From Pseudaquidulcibacter saccharophilus (GTDB lineage: Bacteria; Pseudomonadota; Alphaproteobacteria; Caulobacterales; Aquidulcibacteraceae), in contig NZ_JAHWUS010000002.1 in assembly GCF_019455445.1 (NCBI RefSeq), forward strand, positions 186,001 through 250,000: a stretch of DNA of 64,000 nucleotides. Reading direction: 5' to 3'. The notes beneath the pieces are model-generated. The model worked only from the letters and a program-made list of their open reading frames with translations. It ran no database searches and was not told the DNA's origin. Shown here piece after piece: positions 46,358 to 55,193 of the stretch. The position numbers were made by a program, and so were the translations under genes. The first letter of the stretch is position 1. Each line of letters starts with the position of its first letter.

Positions 46358-46383
46358 AAGCCCCCACAATTATGTGGGGGCTT
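46358..46383. terminator. Strong bidirectional-looking terminator after the OmpA-like barrel gene
   Basis: AAGCCCCCACA (46358-46368), loop ATTA, TGTGGGGGCTT (46373-46383). On the minus strand it is followed by TTTTTATTG, fitting termination of the barrel gene 27 bases after its stop. Confidence 0.9.
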
Positions 46384-46410
46384 AATTTGTATTAATTTAA
46401 TCGATAAATA

Positions 46411-46920
46411 TTAGAATTTATGGACATATGAAACGCCAAAGTTGTCAACTTTTTGCTCTGTGTAGCGTGTATAATCTGCACGAATACCGTTATTTGTATC
46501 TAGCATATATTGTGCGCCAACACCTGCTGCAAAGCTACCATCGTCATTTTTAACTTTTAGGCCAGCAGCTTTTGCTTCTTCCCATGTGTGGTGGTAGCCG
46601 ATACGTCCCAAAACGCTAAATTTATCATTTACCGGTGCGGTACCAACCGCATATGCGCCAAGATCGCCTTTGTTTTTATATTTTACGCCTTGATAAGTAT
46701 CTTCATTAACACCAAAACCACCTTCTGCTTCAACACCAAAGTATGGGTTAATTTGAGTGCCTACTTTACCAGTAATAGATGCGGTGTCAGTATTTTTGGT
46801 GTGATGCTGAGTTACACCTGCATTCACATATACATTTTCTTGTGCAGAAGCTGCGCCTGCAACAAGTAAAGTTGATGAAATCAATGCACCGACCATGATT
46901 GTTAGTTTGTTATTTTTCAT
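46411..46920 (-). CDS. Small outer-membrane beta-barrel protein
   Basis: A 169-residue porin-like barrel. AAGGAGA is six bases before the ATG at 46920; MKNNKLTIMVGALISSTLLV then AASAQ is the signal peptide. The mature part is alternating aromatic/hydrophobic strands (NVYVNAGVTQHH, YFGVEAEGGFGV, FSVLGRIGYHHTW, FAAGVGAQYML) ending YVHKF with terminal Phe, the BAM signal. It fits the eight-stranded OmpA/OmpW-like outer membrane family. Strong ribosome-binding site and terminator suggest high expression. Confidence 0.87.
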   Translation of the reverse strand: MKNNKLTIMVGALISSTLLVAGAASAQENVYVNAGVTQHHTKNTDTASITGKVGTQINPYFGVEAEGGFGVNEDTYQGVKYKNKGDLGAYAVGTAPVNDKFSVLGRIGYHHTWEEAKAAGLKVKNDDGSFAAGVGAQYMLDTNNGIRADYTRYTEQKVDNFGVSYVHKF

Positions 46921-47222
46921 TTTCATTCTCCTTAAAATCGTGGACTTTTCATCCGCGCAAATTGAATTTAGGATTAGTATTTGCACAATTCAAATTGCAA
47001 TGTGGTAATGTTAAGAGGTGAAAAAGTGTGTGTGGTCAACAAGTTACACAATGTGTCTTAATTGTGTTCTTAAGATAAACAGGAGGTAAATATGCCGTAT
47101 TTGTGACACAAGTATGGAAATATTTTAATTGTTGAAACGTGCACAATGCAATAAATTCAAGAATTAACGATAGTTACATTTTTAGAAAAGGATTCTTAAA
47201 ACTTTTCTGATAATCTGTTGTA
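46921..47222. other. 302-base intergenic region with palindrome and a tiny SD-led frame
   Basis: Divergent promoter space for the barrel gene (left) and the methyltransferase (right). It holds ACACA-A-TGTGT (47046-47056), a perfect palindrome, and AGGAGGT (47081-47087) five bases before ATG-CCG-TAT-TTG-TGA (47092-47106), a four-codon frame. No other gene is visible. Confidence 0.5.
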
Positions 47223-48218
47223 ATGGCATTAAAGATAGCGGTTCCGAAATTAGATAATCCAAAGCTCCAAGCAGTTGGGGCGAAGCTTCGCGCATGGTGG
47301 AATGGCGAAGAAAGTATTCCTGTCGAAACTAATGAAGAGGCCACTGAAATAAAGCATGAGCAAAATGAGGCTGCGCCTGAAGAAGCTTTAACCGTAAGCA
47401 CTGATACAGAAAAAAAAAGCGAAAATAAAAAAGATAATTCTGCTAAGCAGGCTGAACTTATTAAATATGCTGTTTTAGAAAAACTGTTTGGCGAAGGACG
47501 TGCCGCGCCTGCTGATGGTGAAGTTGATAAATCAATTATTGAAGGTATGCCATTTACTTATGCCGATAAAAAACAAAAACTATATCTATTTGGTACTGAG
47601 CCATGCGCTGCGATTTTTGGTTGGTTGAATCGCTACGAGCTAGAAATTGAAGCTTATGAAGCCAATCCTGTTATATTGCAGCGTGCAAAAGACTTTTTGT
47701 CTAAAAAGGGAATAGGATCAAAAATTAAATTTCATTCTTATGATAAAAGCCCAAAATCTCTACCTAAAAATAAAGCATCGCAATTATTAATTTATGCCCA
47801 GGCCACAAGCTTTGAGGCAATGGAAGCAATTGCGTTTTCACTTGCACGTATTTTAAAGCCGGGTGGCGAGGCAATATTATTTGACTATTTTGCAAAAGAT
47901 GGTGAGTCTGAAATTGCAAACGACAAACAATATGGCCGTAGCTTTATGTATGAAAGCGACATTGCACCTTTAATGGATGCTGCTGGCGTTGTTATTGCTG
48001 AACAAGAAGATATTGGGGCGCACCTTTTAAATTCTTATAGACAAAGACGAATTAAAACCATTGAAAGCTGGGATGCGATTCAGGCGGATTTGATTAAACT
48101 TGGTGGCATTGAGGTTGCAAATCAGGCTCTTGAGGCAACTGCAGCTTGGAATAAGCGTATTGAGGCAATTAAAAAAGGCAAAATGGTTGTAAAAAAATTC
48201 AGGCTTATGTTGGACTAG
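47223..48218 (+). CDS. Class I SAM-dependent methyltransferase with N-terminal extension
   Basis: 331 residues. Residues 1-90 are charged and low in complexity (EDNSAKQAEL, EEALTVSTDTEKKSENKKDN). The methyltransferase fold begins at QKLYLFGTEPCAAIFGWLNR and includes EAYEANPVILQRAKDFL and ARILKPGGEAILFDYFAK. The usual GxGxG of motif I is replaced by FGTEPCAAIFG, so SAM binding may be weak or lost. The C-terminal WNKRIEAIKKGKMVVKKFRL occurs in a group of alphaproteobacterial methyltransferases. Target unknown. Confidence 0.7.
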   Translation: MALKIAVPKLDNPKLQAVGAKLRAWWNGEESIPVETNEEATEIKHEQNEAAPEEALTVSTDTEKKSENKKDNSAKQAELIKYAVLEKLFGEGRAAPADGEVDKSIIEGMPFTYADKKQKLYLFGTEPCAAIFGWLNRYELEIEAYEANPVILQRAKDFLSKKGIGSKIKFHSYDKSPKSLPKNKASQLLIYAQATSFEAMEAIAFSLARILKPGGEAILFDYFAKDGESEIANDKQYGRSFMYESDIAPLMDAAGVVIAEQEDIGAHLLNSYRQRRIKTIESWDAIQADLIKLGGIEVANQALEATAAWNKRIEAIKKGKMVVKKFRLMLD

Positions 48219-48303
48219 CATAAATTCTGTATTTGTTGAGTTTTTTGCTTTAAAATGTCTATTATATTTGCCAAAAGAAAATAAATTACCTTTTGGTGGG
48301 CAA

Positions 48304-49062
48304 ATGGCTGAAGATTTGAATATTGCTGTCCTTAATGCAACTTATAAATTAGAACAAAGCGATAATGAGGGCAGGCGGGTCGTTGGAACGGTTTGGTTGG
48401 TCAATCTTGGGAGTAAATCCAATCCCAAAATTGCACTTGTTTCCGCGCACCACGTTCTTGATGGTATGAAACGCAATGAAGCAGTTGTTCATTGGCGTGC
48501 CCAAGATGATAATGGAAATTGGCATCGTTATCCAACCCCAATTACAATTCGCGATGATAATGGAAATGGAATATGGCTTCATCATCCTGAAAAAGATATT
48601 GCCGTAATGTGGATTAATGCCCCCGAAAGTGTCGTAAATAATGCAATAATGTACGAGAATTTGGCAGGCGAAAGAACCATATCAGACCTAGATATAAATC
48701 TTGGTGATGAGATGTTGGCACTTGGGTACCCAAAAGGATTAAGTGCAAATGATCTTGGGTTCCCAATATTGCGTTCTGGTAAAGTGGCGTCTTACCCAAT
48801 TGTGCCTATCAGGCAATTTCCGAGCTTTTTGATGGATTTTTCTGTGTTTTCGGGTAATTCTGGCGGGCCTGTATATATGTCCGACAAAATATTAAGCCGT
48901 ACCAAAGACAATAAAAAAGATAAGAGATTTATTGCGGGTCTTTTGACACAGCAGGTCAATATAGACTCTGAACGCCTTGAAATCGGAATTGTACTTCATG
49001 CAAGCTTTATCAAAGATATGCTAAAAGAGCTTGAAGGTGATGAAGATGACTTAATCAGTTAG
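48304..49062 (+). CDS. Trypsin-like serine protease domain protein
   Basis: 252 residues from ATG 48304 (GGTGGG just upstream); a TTG start at 48268 is an alternative. The chymotrypsin-fold triad is visible: His50 in VSAHHVLDG, Asp98 in KDIAVMWI and Ser186 in FSGNSGGPVY. There is no signal peptide or PDZ domain, so it is an intracellular, stand-alone protease. GDEMLALGYPKGLSANDLGF matches Deg-like domains. Its stop interlocks with msrB (49059-49062). Confidence 0.82.
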   Translation: MAEDLNIAVLNATYKLEQSDNEGRRVVGTVWLVNLGSKSNPKIALVSAHHVLDGMKRNEAVVHWRAQDDNGNWHRYPTPITIRDDNGNGIWLHHPEKDIAVMWINAPESVVNNAIMYENLAGERTISDLDINLGDEMLALGYPKGLSANDLGFPILRSGKVASYPIVPIRQFPSFLMDFSVFSGNSGGPVYMSDKILSRTKDNKKDKRFIAGLLTQQVNIDSERLEIGIVLHASFIKDMLKELEGDEDDLIS

Positions 49063-49421
49063 TCTGGTTTAAAGTCTAAAACTGCACCATTTATGCAGTA
49101 TCTTAATCCCGTTGGTTTTGGTCCGTCTTCAAATACATGCCCTAGGTGAGCACCGCAATTGTTGCAATGTACTTCTACGCGTTCATAGCCAATGTCATAG
49201 TCAGTGGATGTGCCAATTATTTCCTTTTTTGCTGGTTTAAAAAAGCTTGGCCATCCAGACCCAGAATCGTATTTTGCGTCACTTGAAAACAATTCGGTAT
49301 GGCAGGAAGCGCAATAATATATTCCAGCGCGCTTTTCGTAGTTTAAAGGTGATGAAAATGGGCGTTCAGTAGCGCCTTCAAGGGCGATTTTTTGTTGTTC
49401 TTTGCTAAGCTTCTTTGTCAT
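49059..49421 (-). CDS. msrB: Peptide-methionine (R)-S-oxide reductase MsrB
   Basis: A 120-residue methionine sulfoxide reductase. From the ATG at 49421 the protein starts MTKKLSKEQQKIALEGATER. The zinc cysteines are Cys37/Cys40 and Cys86/Cys89; the catalytic Cys109 sits in GLRYCINGAVL. AAAAGG within the end of dinB is its ribosome-binding site. It follows dinB by one base, so the two are co-transcribed, linking oxidative damage repair and translesion synthesis. Confidence 0.95.
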   Translation of the reverse strand: MTKKLSKEQQKIALEGATERPFSSPLNYEKRAGIYYCASCHTELFSSDAKYDSGSGWPSFFKPAKKEIIGTSTDYDIGYERVEVHCNNCGAHLGHVFEDGPKPTGLRYCINGAVLDFKPD

Positions 49422-49422
49422 T

Positions 49423-50694
49423 TCAGAACCTTTTAAATATATCTCTACCAAATTTATCAGAAATTTTATCAATAGCACGTTCAAGTTCTAAATTCTTGTC
49501 CACTTCCATAAATAAGTCATAATTATTTTGTGAATTTTCATCTAAAAGTTCTGATAAACCTATACCAATGAGGCGAAATGGGGATCTTGCCATTTCTTTT
49601 TTCAACATCTCATCTGCAAATTTAAATATCGTCTTTGCGGTTTGAGTTGGGGCTGTACTTATTTGGCGCGTAATGGTTTTAAAGTCATGTGTTTTAAGTT
49701 TTATATTTATCGTTTTACCAACTAGCTTTTTAATTCGTGCAGTTCTGGCAAGTTTTTCGCATAGGTTTTTCAAAGCCGTTCTAATATATTCATAATCTTT
49801 TACATCTTCAACGAATGTAGTTTCTGTTGAAATACTTTTGGTATTATGTTCACTTTCCACCTTGCGATTATCATTGCCGTTGGCGATGTTATATAACCAT
49901 TCGCCATGTTCCCCGAATTGGCTGATGAATTTGAATTTATTGGCCTTGGCGATATCTCCAATTAGTTTATAACCTAATTTATTAAATCTTGCAGCCGTTG
50001 CTTTGCCTACACCATGTAGAAAGCCTATTTCACGATTCCATAAAAGTTTTGGAACCTCTGCCTTGGAAATAATATAAAAGCCACGTGGTTTATCCATATC
50101 TGATGCGGTTTTTGCCAAAAACTTGTTTTCAGATAGGCCTATTGAAATCGTAATTCCAATTTCATCTTCAATTCTATTTGCAATTTTAGCCAAAAGTTGT
50201 GCTGGGTTAAGACCATGAAGTTTTTGGGTTCCAGATAAATCTAAATAAGCCTCATCAATAGACACTGCCTCAACTGACGGGGTTATTTCTTCAAAAATTG
50301 AACGTATTTTCCTTGCGTTTTCACTATACAGCTTCATATCAGGTTTTATAAAAACCGCATTCGGACATAGTTTGCGTGCCATAAATGTTGGCATTGCCGA
50401 TTTTACACCGTAAGAGCGCGCAATATAGCATGCAGTTGAAACCACACCACGTTTTCCACCGCCGATAATGACGGGCACATTCTTTAATTCTGGGTTCTCG
50501 CGCTTGTGAAGGGCTGCATAATATGCGTCACAGTCAATATGTGCGATATATAGATTATTAAGTTCGTTATGTGAGACTACCCGCCTAGAATGGCAATTTG
50601 GGCATTGTTCGGCATAATATTCATGTTTATTGGGGCCTTCATTTCTGTTTTGGCCTTCAAATATGTTAATGCAGTCTCGGCACAGGTTCGGCAA
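49423..50694 (-). CDS. dinB: DNA polymerase IV (DinB) with N-terminal zinc-finger-like segment
   Basis: A 423-residue Y-family polymerase for translesion synthesis. An N-terminal extension has CxxC pairs at Cys5/Cys8 and Cys31/Cys34, a zinc-finger-like element seen in alphaproteobacterial DinB. The palm follows: HIDCDAYYAALHKRENPEL, YIARSYGVKSAMPTFMARKL, and SIDEAYLDLSGTQ with the catalytic Asp-Glu. The C-terminal little-finger domain covers about residues 290-390. No LexA-type GTTC repeat was seen upstream. Confidence 0.92.
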   Translation of the reverse strand: MPNLCRDCINIFEGQNRNEGPNKHEYYAEQCPNCHSRRVVSHNELNNLYIAHIDCDAYYAALHKRENPELKNVPVIIGGGKRGVVSTACYIARSYGVKSAMPTFMARKLCPNAVFIKPDMKLYSENARKIRSIFEEITPSVEAVSIDEAYLDLSGTQKLHGLNPAQLLAKIANRIEDEIGITISIGLSENKFLAKTASDMDKPRGFYIISKAEVPKLLWNREIGFLHGVGKATAARFNKLGYKLIGDIAKANKFKFISQFGEHGEWLYNIANGNDNRKVESEHNTKSISTETTFVEDVKDYEYIRTALKNLCEKLARTARIKKLVGKTINIKLKTHDFKTITRQISTAPTQTAKTIFKFADEMLKKEMARSPFRLIGIGLSELLDENSQNNYDLFMEVDKNLELERAIDKISDKFGRDIFKRF

Positions 50695-50756
50695 TGTAAA
50701 TTTAACCCAATTCTAATAAAACTGTCTTATAATGTTTTATAATTTGGAGATAGTGT

Positions 50757-51146
50757 TTGGTGGGCGAGCAAATCATAAAAAATAAGAAAAAAGTTATGAT
50801 TGTTGAAGACAATGAGCTTAACATGAGGCTTTTTCGTGATTTGCTGCATGCATTTGGCTATGATACTGTTGAAACCAATGATGGTTTAAAGGCATTAGAA
50901 CTTGCAAAAGATGAGATGCCAGATTTGATTCTAATGGATATTCAGCTTCCACATGTTTCGGGGCTTGATGTTACCCGTTGGATGAAGGCAGACAGTGAGA
51001 CAGAGCATATACCGATTATTGCCGTGACTGCTTTTGCAATGCGCGGTGATGAGGAGAGAATTAAGGAAGGTGGATGCCAATCGTATCTGTCAAAACCAAT
51101 CTCTGTTAACACTTTTATAGCAAAGATAAGAGAATTTATTGGTTGA
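50757..51146 (+). CDS. divK: Single-domain response regulator DivK
   Basis: A 129-residue receiver protein controlling cell polarity and the CtrA pathway. [20 protein letters not shown], phospho-Asp61 in [27 protein letters not shown] and the Lys in LSKPISV match Caulobacter DivK closely. No ATG suits the start: TTG at 50757 lies six bases from GGAGA, and GTG at 50760 nine. The next ATG (50796) would truncate beta1, so a non-ATG start is used. pleD follows. Confidence 0.93.
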   Translation: MVGEQIIKNKKKVMIVEDNELNMRLFRDLLHAFGYDTVETNDGLKALELAKDEMPDLILMDIQLPHVSGLDVTRWMKADSETEHIPIIAVTAFAMRGDEERIKEGGCQSYLSKPISVNTFIAKIREFIG

Positions 51147-51240
51147 TAGTAGATTATGATTCTTTTAATTTATTCTAGCTAGAATAAAACTGGTTTTCTG
51201 GGGGTTTATTAGAAGCTTTTGGATGCCATCAGGGTGATGA

Positions 51241-52605
51241 ATGACCGCGCGTGTATTGATTGTTGATGATGTTGCTACGAATGTTCGTTTACTGGAGGCA
51301 AAACTCCAGCACGAATATTATACCGTCATTTCAGCAACGTCAGGCGAAGAAGCAATTATGCGCGCCATCGAAGAAAATCCTGACGTTATTTTACTAGACG
51401 TTATGATGCCGGGGCTTGATGGTTTTGAAACCTGCCGTCGGTTAAAAGAAGACCCAAAAACTCACCATATACCTGTTGTTATGGTTACTGCTCTTGACCA
51501 AAAATCGGATAGGATTCGTGGTCTTTCTGTTGGCGCAGACGATTTTTTATCTAAGCCCATTGACGATACTTTATTGCTTGCACGCGTTCGCTCTTTGGCC
51601 AAGTATAAAAGTATTGCAGATGAACTGCGCTCGCGAGAGGCAGTTGGTCGTAGGATTGGCGTTATTGATGAAATGCAACAAGGTGAAAATGGTCTTGGTG
51701 CTAGGGTTATAATACTTGAAGATGATGCAAAGCGCGGTGAACGGTTAAAAAGAATCTTAAATGAAGAGCAGCGCGCGCTTTTGATGGAGGAATCTAATCA
51801 ACTGGGTCCAGACGGTCATTCGTCTGTTGAGCTGTTGATTGTTTCTGCATCAGGAAAGACATTTGACGGCCTACGCTTGGCTGCCCATATTCGTTCACAA
51901 TTTAATACCCGTAGTCTTCCAATTTTAGCGATTGTTGATGCAGAAGATCGTACAAGGTCCATTAGGGCGTTGGAAATTGGCGTAAACGACATTATTAATC
52001 GTCCATTAGATGAGGATGAATTAAAGCTTAGGGTTCGCACTCTAGTGCGTCGTAAACGTTATATTGAGAATTTACGACTTAGCGTGGACGCGACTATGGA
52101 AAAAGCTGTCACTGACCAGCTTACTGGACTTCATAATCGTCGTTATATGGAAACACAGCTTAAAGCATTGCTTGAACGTACAAAACGTGGTGGTGCACCG
52201 GTATCAGTTATAATTGCAGATATTGACCACTTTAAACGCGTTAATGACCTTTTTGGTCATGATGCAGGGGATGAGGTTATCCGCCAATTCTCAGAAAGGT
52301 TAGCATCTAACTTCCGTCCACGTGACCTTGCTTGTCGTTTTGGCGGTGAAGAATTTGTAGTTATTATGCCGGATACTTCTGCGGAAGATGCATACATAAT
52401 TGCAGAACGGCTTCGGGTTGCCGTATCTGGTGATCCATTCCATATTGGTTCAAATAAAGACCCGCTTGAGGTTACTGTTTCTGTGGGTGTTGCAATCGGC
52501 AACCGTGCAGATGATGATACTGATGTGGTTATAAAACGCGCTGACCAGGCGCTATATGCGGCGAAACAAAGAGGTCGTAACCGCGTTATTGCCAACGTGG
52601 CATAA
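51241..52605 (+). CDS. pleD: Diguanylate cyclase response regulator PleD
   Basis: A 454-residue two-receiver diguanylate cyclase that makes c-di-GMP at the pole. REC1 has Asp53 in VILLDVMMPGLDG; REC2 (about 155-270) has Ser in place of the phospho-Asp (LLIVSASG), as in PleD. The GGDEF domain carries GGEEF (368-372) and the inhibitory I-site RPRD (359-362), so product inhibition is expected. The divK-pleD pair, with rpmG next, is the Caulobacter arrangement. Confidence 0.96.
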   Translation: MTARVLIVDDVATNVRLLEAKLQHEYYTVISATSGEEAIMRAIEENPDVILLDVMMPGLDGFETCRRLKEDPKTHHIPVVMVTALDQKSDRIRGLSVGADDFLSKPIDDTLLLARVRSLAKYKSIADELRSREAVGRRIGVIDEMQQGENGLGARVIILEDDAKRGERLKRILNEEQRALLMEESNQLGPDGHSSVELLIVSASGKTFDGLRLAAHIRSQFNTRSLPILAIVDAEDRTRSIRALEIGVNDIINRPLDEDELKLRVRTLVRRKRYIENLRLSVDATMEKAVTDQLTGLHNRRYMETQLKALLERTKRGGAPVSVIIADIDHFKRVNDLFGHDAGDEVIRQFSERLASNFRPRDLACRFGGEEFVVIMPDTSAEDAYIIAERLRVAVSGDPFHIGSNKDPLEVTVSVGVAIGNRADDDTDVVIKRADQALYAAKQRGRNRVIANVA

Positions 52606-52659
52606 ATTTAGAATTCAGTGATAATTTAAGAATATTTTTTGTGAAAGATTAAATAAACA

Positions 52660-52684
52660 AAAAGCCCGCCATTGGCGGGCTTTT
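52660..52684. terminator. Bidirectional terminator between pleD and rpmG
   Basis: AAAAGCCCGCC (52660-52670), loop ATT, GGCGGGC with TTTT (52674-52684). Symmetric A and T tracts allow termination of both convergent genes. Confidence 0.92.
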
Positions 52685-52705
52685 CGTATTTAAGTAATGG
52701 TAAAA

Positions 52706-52873
52706 TTACTTGATTTTACCTTCAACGAATTCAACGTGCTTACGAGCAACTGGATCGTATTTGTTCATACGAAGTTTTTCGGTTTTAGTACGAGCGTTTT
52801 TCTTGGTAACATAGAAAAAGCCTGTGCCAGCTGAAGAGTTCAAACGAATTTTAATAGAGGCCGGTTTAGCCAT
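52706..52873 (-). CDS. rpmG: 50S ribosomal protein L33
   Basis: A 55-residue protein, too short for most length cut-offs. It begins [20 protein letters not shown] and contains [14 protein letters not shown] and [17 protein letters not shown], the cysteine-free (zinc-independent) L33 type. GGAGGGG lies five bases before the ATG. L33 sits at the E site of the 50S subunit. It is convergent with pleD across the terminator at 52660. Confidence 0.96.
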   Translation of the reverse strand: MAKPASIKIRLNSSAGTGFFYVTKKNARTKTEKLRMNKYDPVARKHVEFVEGKIK

Positions 52874-52943
52874 AATAATCCCCTCCGCGGTTGCGGTGTT
52901 GTTAAAACTGAAGGTGCGCGTTGACCATAATTGAGAGCCTGTG

Positions 52944-54125
52944 TCAAGGTGAGGTTGCAGTGTTTTTAGTGAAAAAGTTTAAAAACAATGGCAAAAGTCC
53001 TATAATTGAAAGGATTAGCATAAATCCACTATTGCCAAATGCGTCCATTATATAGCCACCAACTGAAGGCGTTAGGGTCTGTGAAATGCAATATGTTGTG
53101 CCAAATGATGCATTTGCGGTGGCGATTTTGTCACCTTTAAAGTTTTCTGCGATTCCCACAAGGCCCATAGTATAAAACCCCGTTATAATTCCCGACCATA
53201 AGCATACGATTGCCAATATAAATAATTTTGAGAATGGAAACATAAGGCCAATTGGCAAAACAAATGCAATTATTGCAATTATGTTCAAAACGTTCTTTCG
53301 ACCGATTCTATCACCCAACATGCCAATTGGAAATTGAAGAATAACATTTCCAATTGCTGCCGCGGTCAATATATGCCCTGCAAATGCATCATCAAAACCT
53401 TGTTTGCGGCTCCAGACGGGGAAAAGATTGAATGCTGATGTCTCTAGGCCGCCAATTGCGAACGCAGGCATGAATAGCGCAGGGAATAAGAATATTAGCT
53501 TATATATACTGCTAAGGCGCTCCCCAGCATGTGGTTTTGAAGGTTGGAGTGTTTTTAAGAAGAATAATGGCGTACATAAAAAATTTAATATAATTGCGAC
53601 CAAAATCACATTGTTGCTTTGGTAACCTAATTGGGAGATTAATATGCCTCCAAGTCCAATTCCACCATAAAATATTACGGCATAAAGCCCAAATATCTTC
53701 CCGCGAATCGATGGTGGCGATATTTCTAATATCCAACTTTCTGATGCAATAAATAGGAAGGTACCCGTAATCGCGAACCCAATTCTTACAGATGTCCAAA
53801 TGGTTGGCGTATGGGCAAAAAATAGCGTCACATATAGTAACGCATTTAATATCATTACTATAATCAAAGCTTTTTTTGTAGGAATTATATTTAAAATTTT
53901 TGGAATAAATGGCGTCATAAATAATGGGGCAATGCCGATTATTGTTACCAATGCGCCAATTTCTTTTGGTGAAAGCCCATAATCATCCATTCTCAACGCA
54001 AATAAAGGCGCCAGAAGGCCGAAGCCAATAGATGATACAAAGCCCGCTGATAGCGCAACAACTAGTCCTGCAATCACGGGAAACGATATTTTTTCTAATT
54101 TTGGCTCATGTGTTGTTAAAGGCAA
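52944..54125 (-). CDS. MFS transporter
   Basis: A 393-residue major facilitator with twelve predicted transmembrane helices. [20 protein letters not shown] is TM1; [16 protein letters not shown] is the A-like loop between TM8 and TM9; [20 protein letters not shown] is TM5. The YjhB/YfkF-type arrangement suggests an efflux carrier. Substrate unknown. It is followed on the minus strand by 70 bases containing nothing and then rpmG. Confidence 0.88.
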   Translation of the reverse strand: MPLTTHEPKLEKISFPVIAGLVVALSAGFVSSIGFGLLAPLFALRMDDYGLSPKEIGALVTIIGIAPLFMTPFIPKILNIIPTKKALIIVMILNALLYVTLFFAHTPTIWTSVRIGFAITGTFLFIASESWILEISPPSIRGKIFGLYAVIFYGGIGLGGILISQLGYQSNNVILVAIILNFLCTPLFFLKTLQPSKPHAGERLSSIYKLIFLFPALFMPAFAIGGLETSAFNLFPVWSRKQGFDDAFAGHILTAAAIGNVILQFPIGMLGDRIGRKNVLNIIAIIAFVLPIGLMFPFSKLFILAIVCLWSGIITGFYTMGLVGIAENFKGDKIATANASFGTTYCISQTLTPSVGGYIMDAFGNSGFMLILSIIGLLPLFLNFFTKNTATSP

Positions 54126-54163
54126 TTTAAACTCCTAAAATTGCCTTTAACAAACCTAAGTAA

Positions 54164-55087
54164 TTACATCAATTTTATTTCACTTAATCGTTGTTCTAAG
54201 AATGCCTGGGCTGTTATTGGCGCAAACTGGCTATTGCCACATGATGGCAATGTTTCAATTAGATAGTCCGGATTGAAATGTAAGAAGAACGGCGTTGAAT
54301 ATCGTGCAAACTTTGCCCGTTCGGGTTGAGGGTTGATAACGCGATGAATTGATGACGGTAAAACACCATTTGTTAGGCGTGAAAGCATATCACCAACATT
54401 AATCGCAAGGCAGCCTTTGGGCGCGGTAACATTTTGCCAATTTGCTTCTTTGTCAAGAAGTTGAAGGCCTGGTTCATCTGCACCTAATAACAATGTTATT
54501 ACGTTAATATCGCCGTGCGCACCGGCACGAATTGCACCTGGTTCAATATCGCCAGTAACTGGTGGATAATGTAAAAGGCGCAATACCGAATTCCCATTGT
54601 CAACCTTGCTTTCAAAGAAATCGGCTTCAAGGTTTAGATAAATGGCGACAGATTTCAAAATTCTTTTACCTAGATCGTCAAATGCATTATAGAAAGTATC
54701 AACTGCGTCATTGAAATCATTGACGGCATCAACAATTATGTTTGGCGGCATATATTTTTCATATTTATGATTTTTAGGTAAGTTTCTGCCTTGGTGCCAG
54801 AATTCTTTTAAGTCGGCCTTATCGTGACCAACTGCAGTTTCAATACCAAACGGAACATAACCGCGGGCGCCGCCCAAGGTGGCCTTATATTTCATTTTGA
54901 CTTCTTCAGGTAAGGCAAAGAAAGTTTTAGATTTTTCTAAAACATTATCAATGATAAGTTGATCGACACCATGGTCGGCAACGACCGCAAATCCATATGT
55001 TTCAAACCATTTGCCAAGTTCTTGTGCAAAATCTTCCGGGCTTTGTGCCCATGTTTTCATTGAAACTGGTGGAATTATTGAATCCAT
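54164..55087 (-). CDS. Isopenicillin N synthase-like 2-oxoglutarate/Fe(II) oxygenase
   Basis: A 307-residue non-haem iron oxygenase from the ATG at 55087 (GGGGATAA upstream). Iron ligands are the HxD in GAHGDINVITLLLGAD and the distal His in SSIHRVINPQ; the co-substrate contact is RYSTPFFLHF. An N-terminal DIOX_N region (SMKTWAQSPEDFAQELGKW) is present. Bacterial members act on small acids or amino acids; substrate unknown. It is divergent from the GST gene. Confidence 0.87.
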   Translation of the reverse strand: MDSIIPPVSMKTWAQSPEDFAQELGKWFETYGFAVVADHGVDQLIIDNVLEKSKTFFALPEEVKMKYKATLGGARGYVPFGIETAVGHDKADLKEFWHQGRNLPKNHKYEKYMPPNIIVDAVNDFNDAVDTFYNAFDDLGKRILKSVAIYLNLEADFFESKVDNGNSVLRLLHYPPVTGDIEPGAIRAGAHGDINVITLLLGADEPGLQLLDKEANWQNVTAPKGCLAINVGDMLSRLTNGVLPSSIHRVINPQPERAKFARYSTPFFLHFNPDYLIETLPSCGNSQFAPITAQAFLEQRLSEIKLM

Positions 55088-55193
55088 ATTTATCCCCAAA
55101 ATTGTTTATCTGATATACGGCAATTATTATTTATGATTTAAGGTAAATCTTATAATAAATTATTACATAATAAAACTAGAGAGGTTAGGGTAG

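Noticed and set aside
50695-50756. LexA box upstream of dinB
   Set aside because: No GTTC or GAAC direct repeat at the proper spacing in this short gap.
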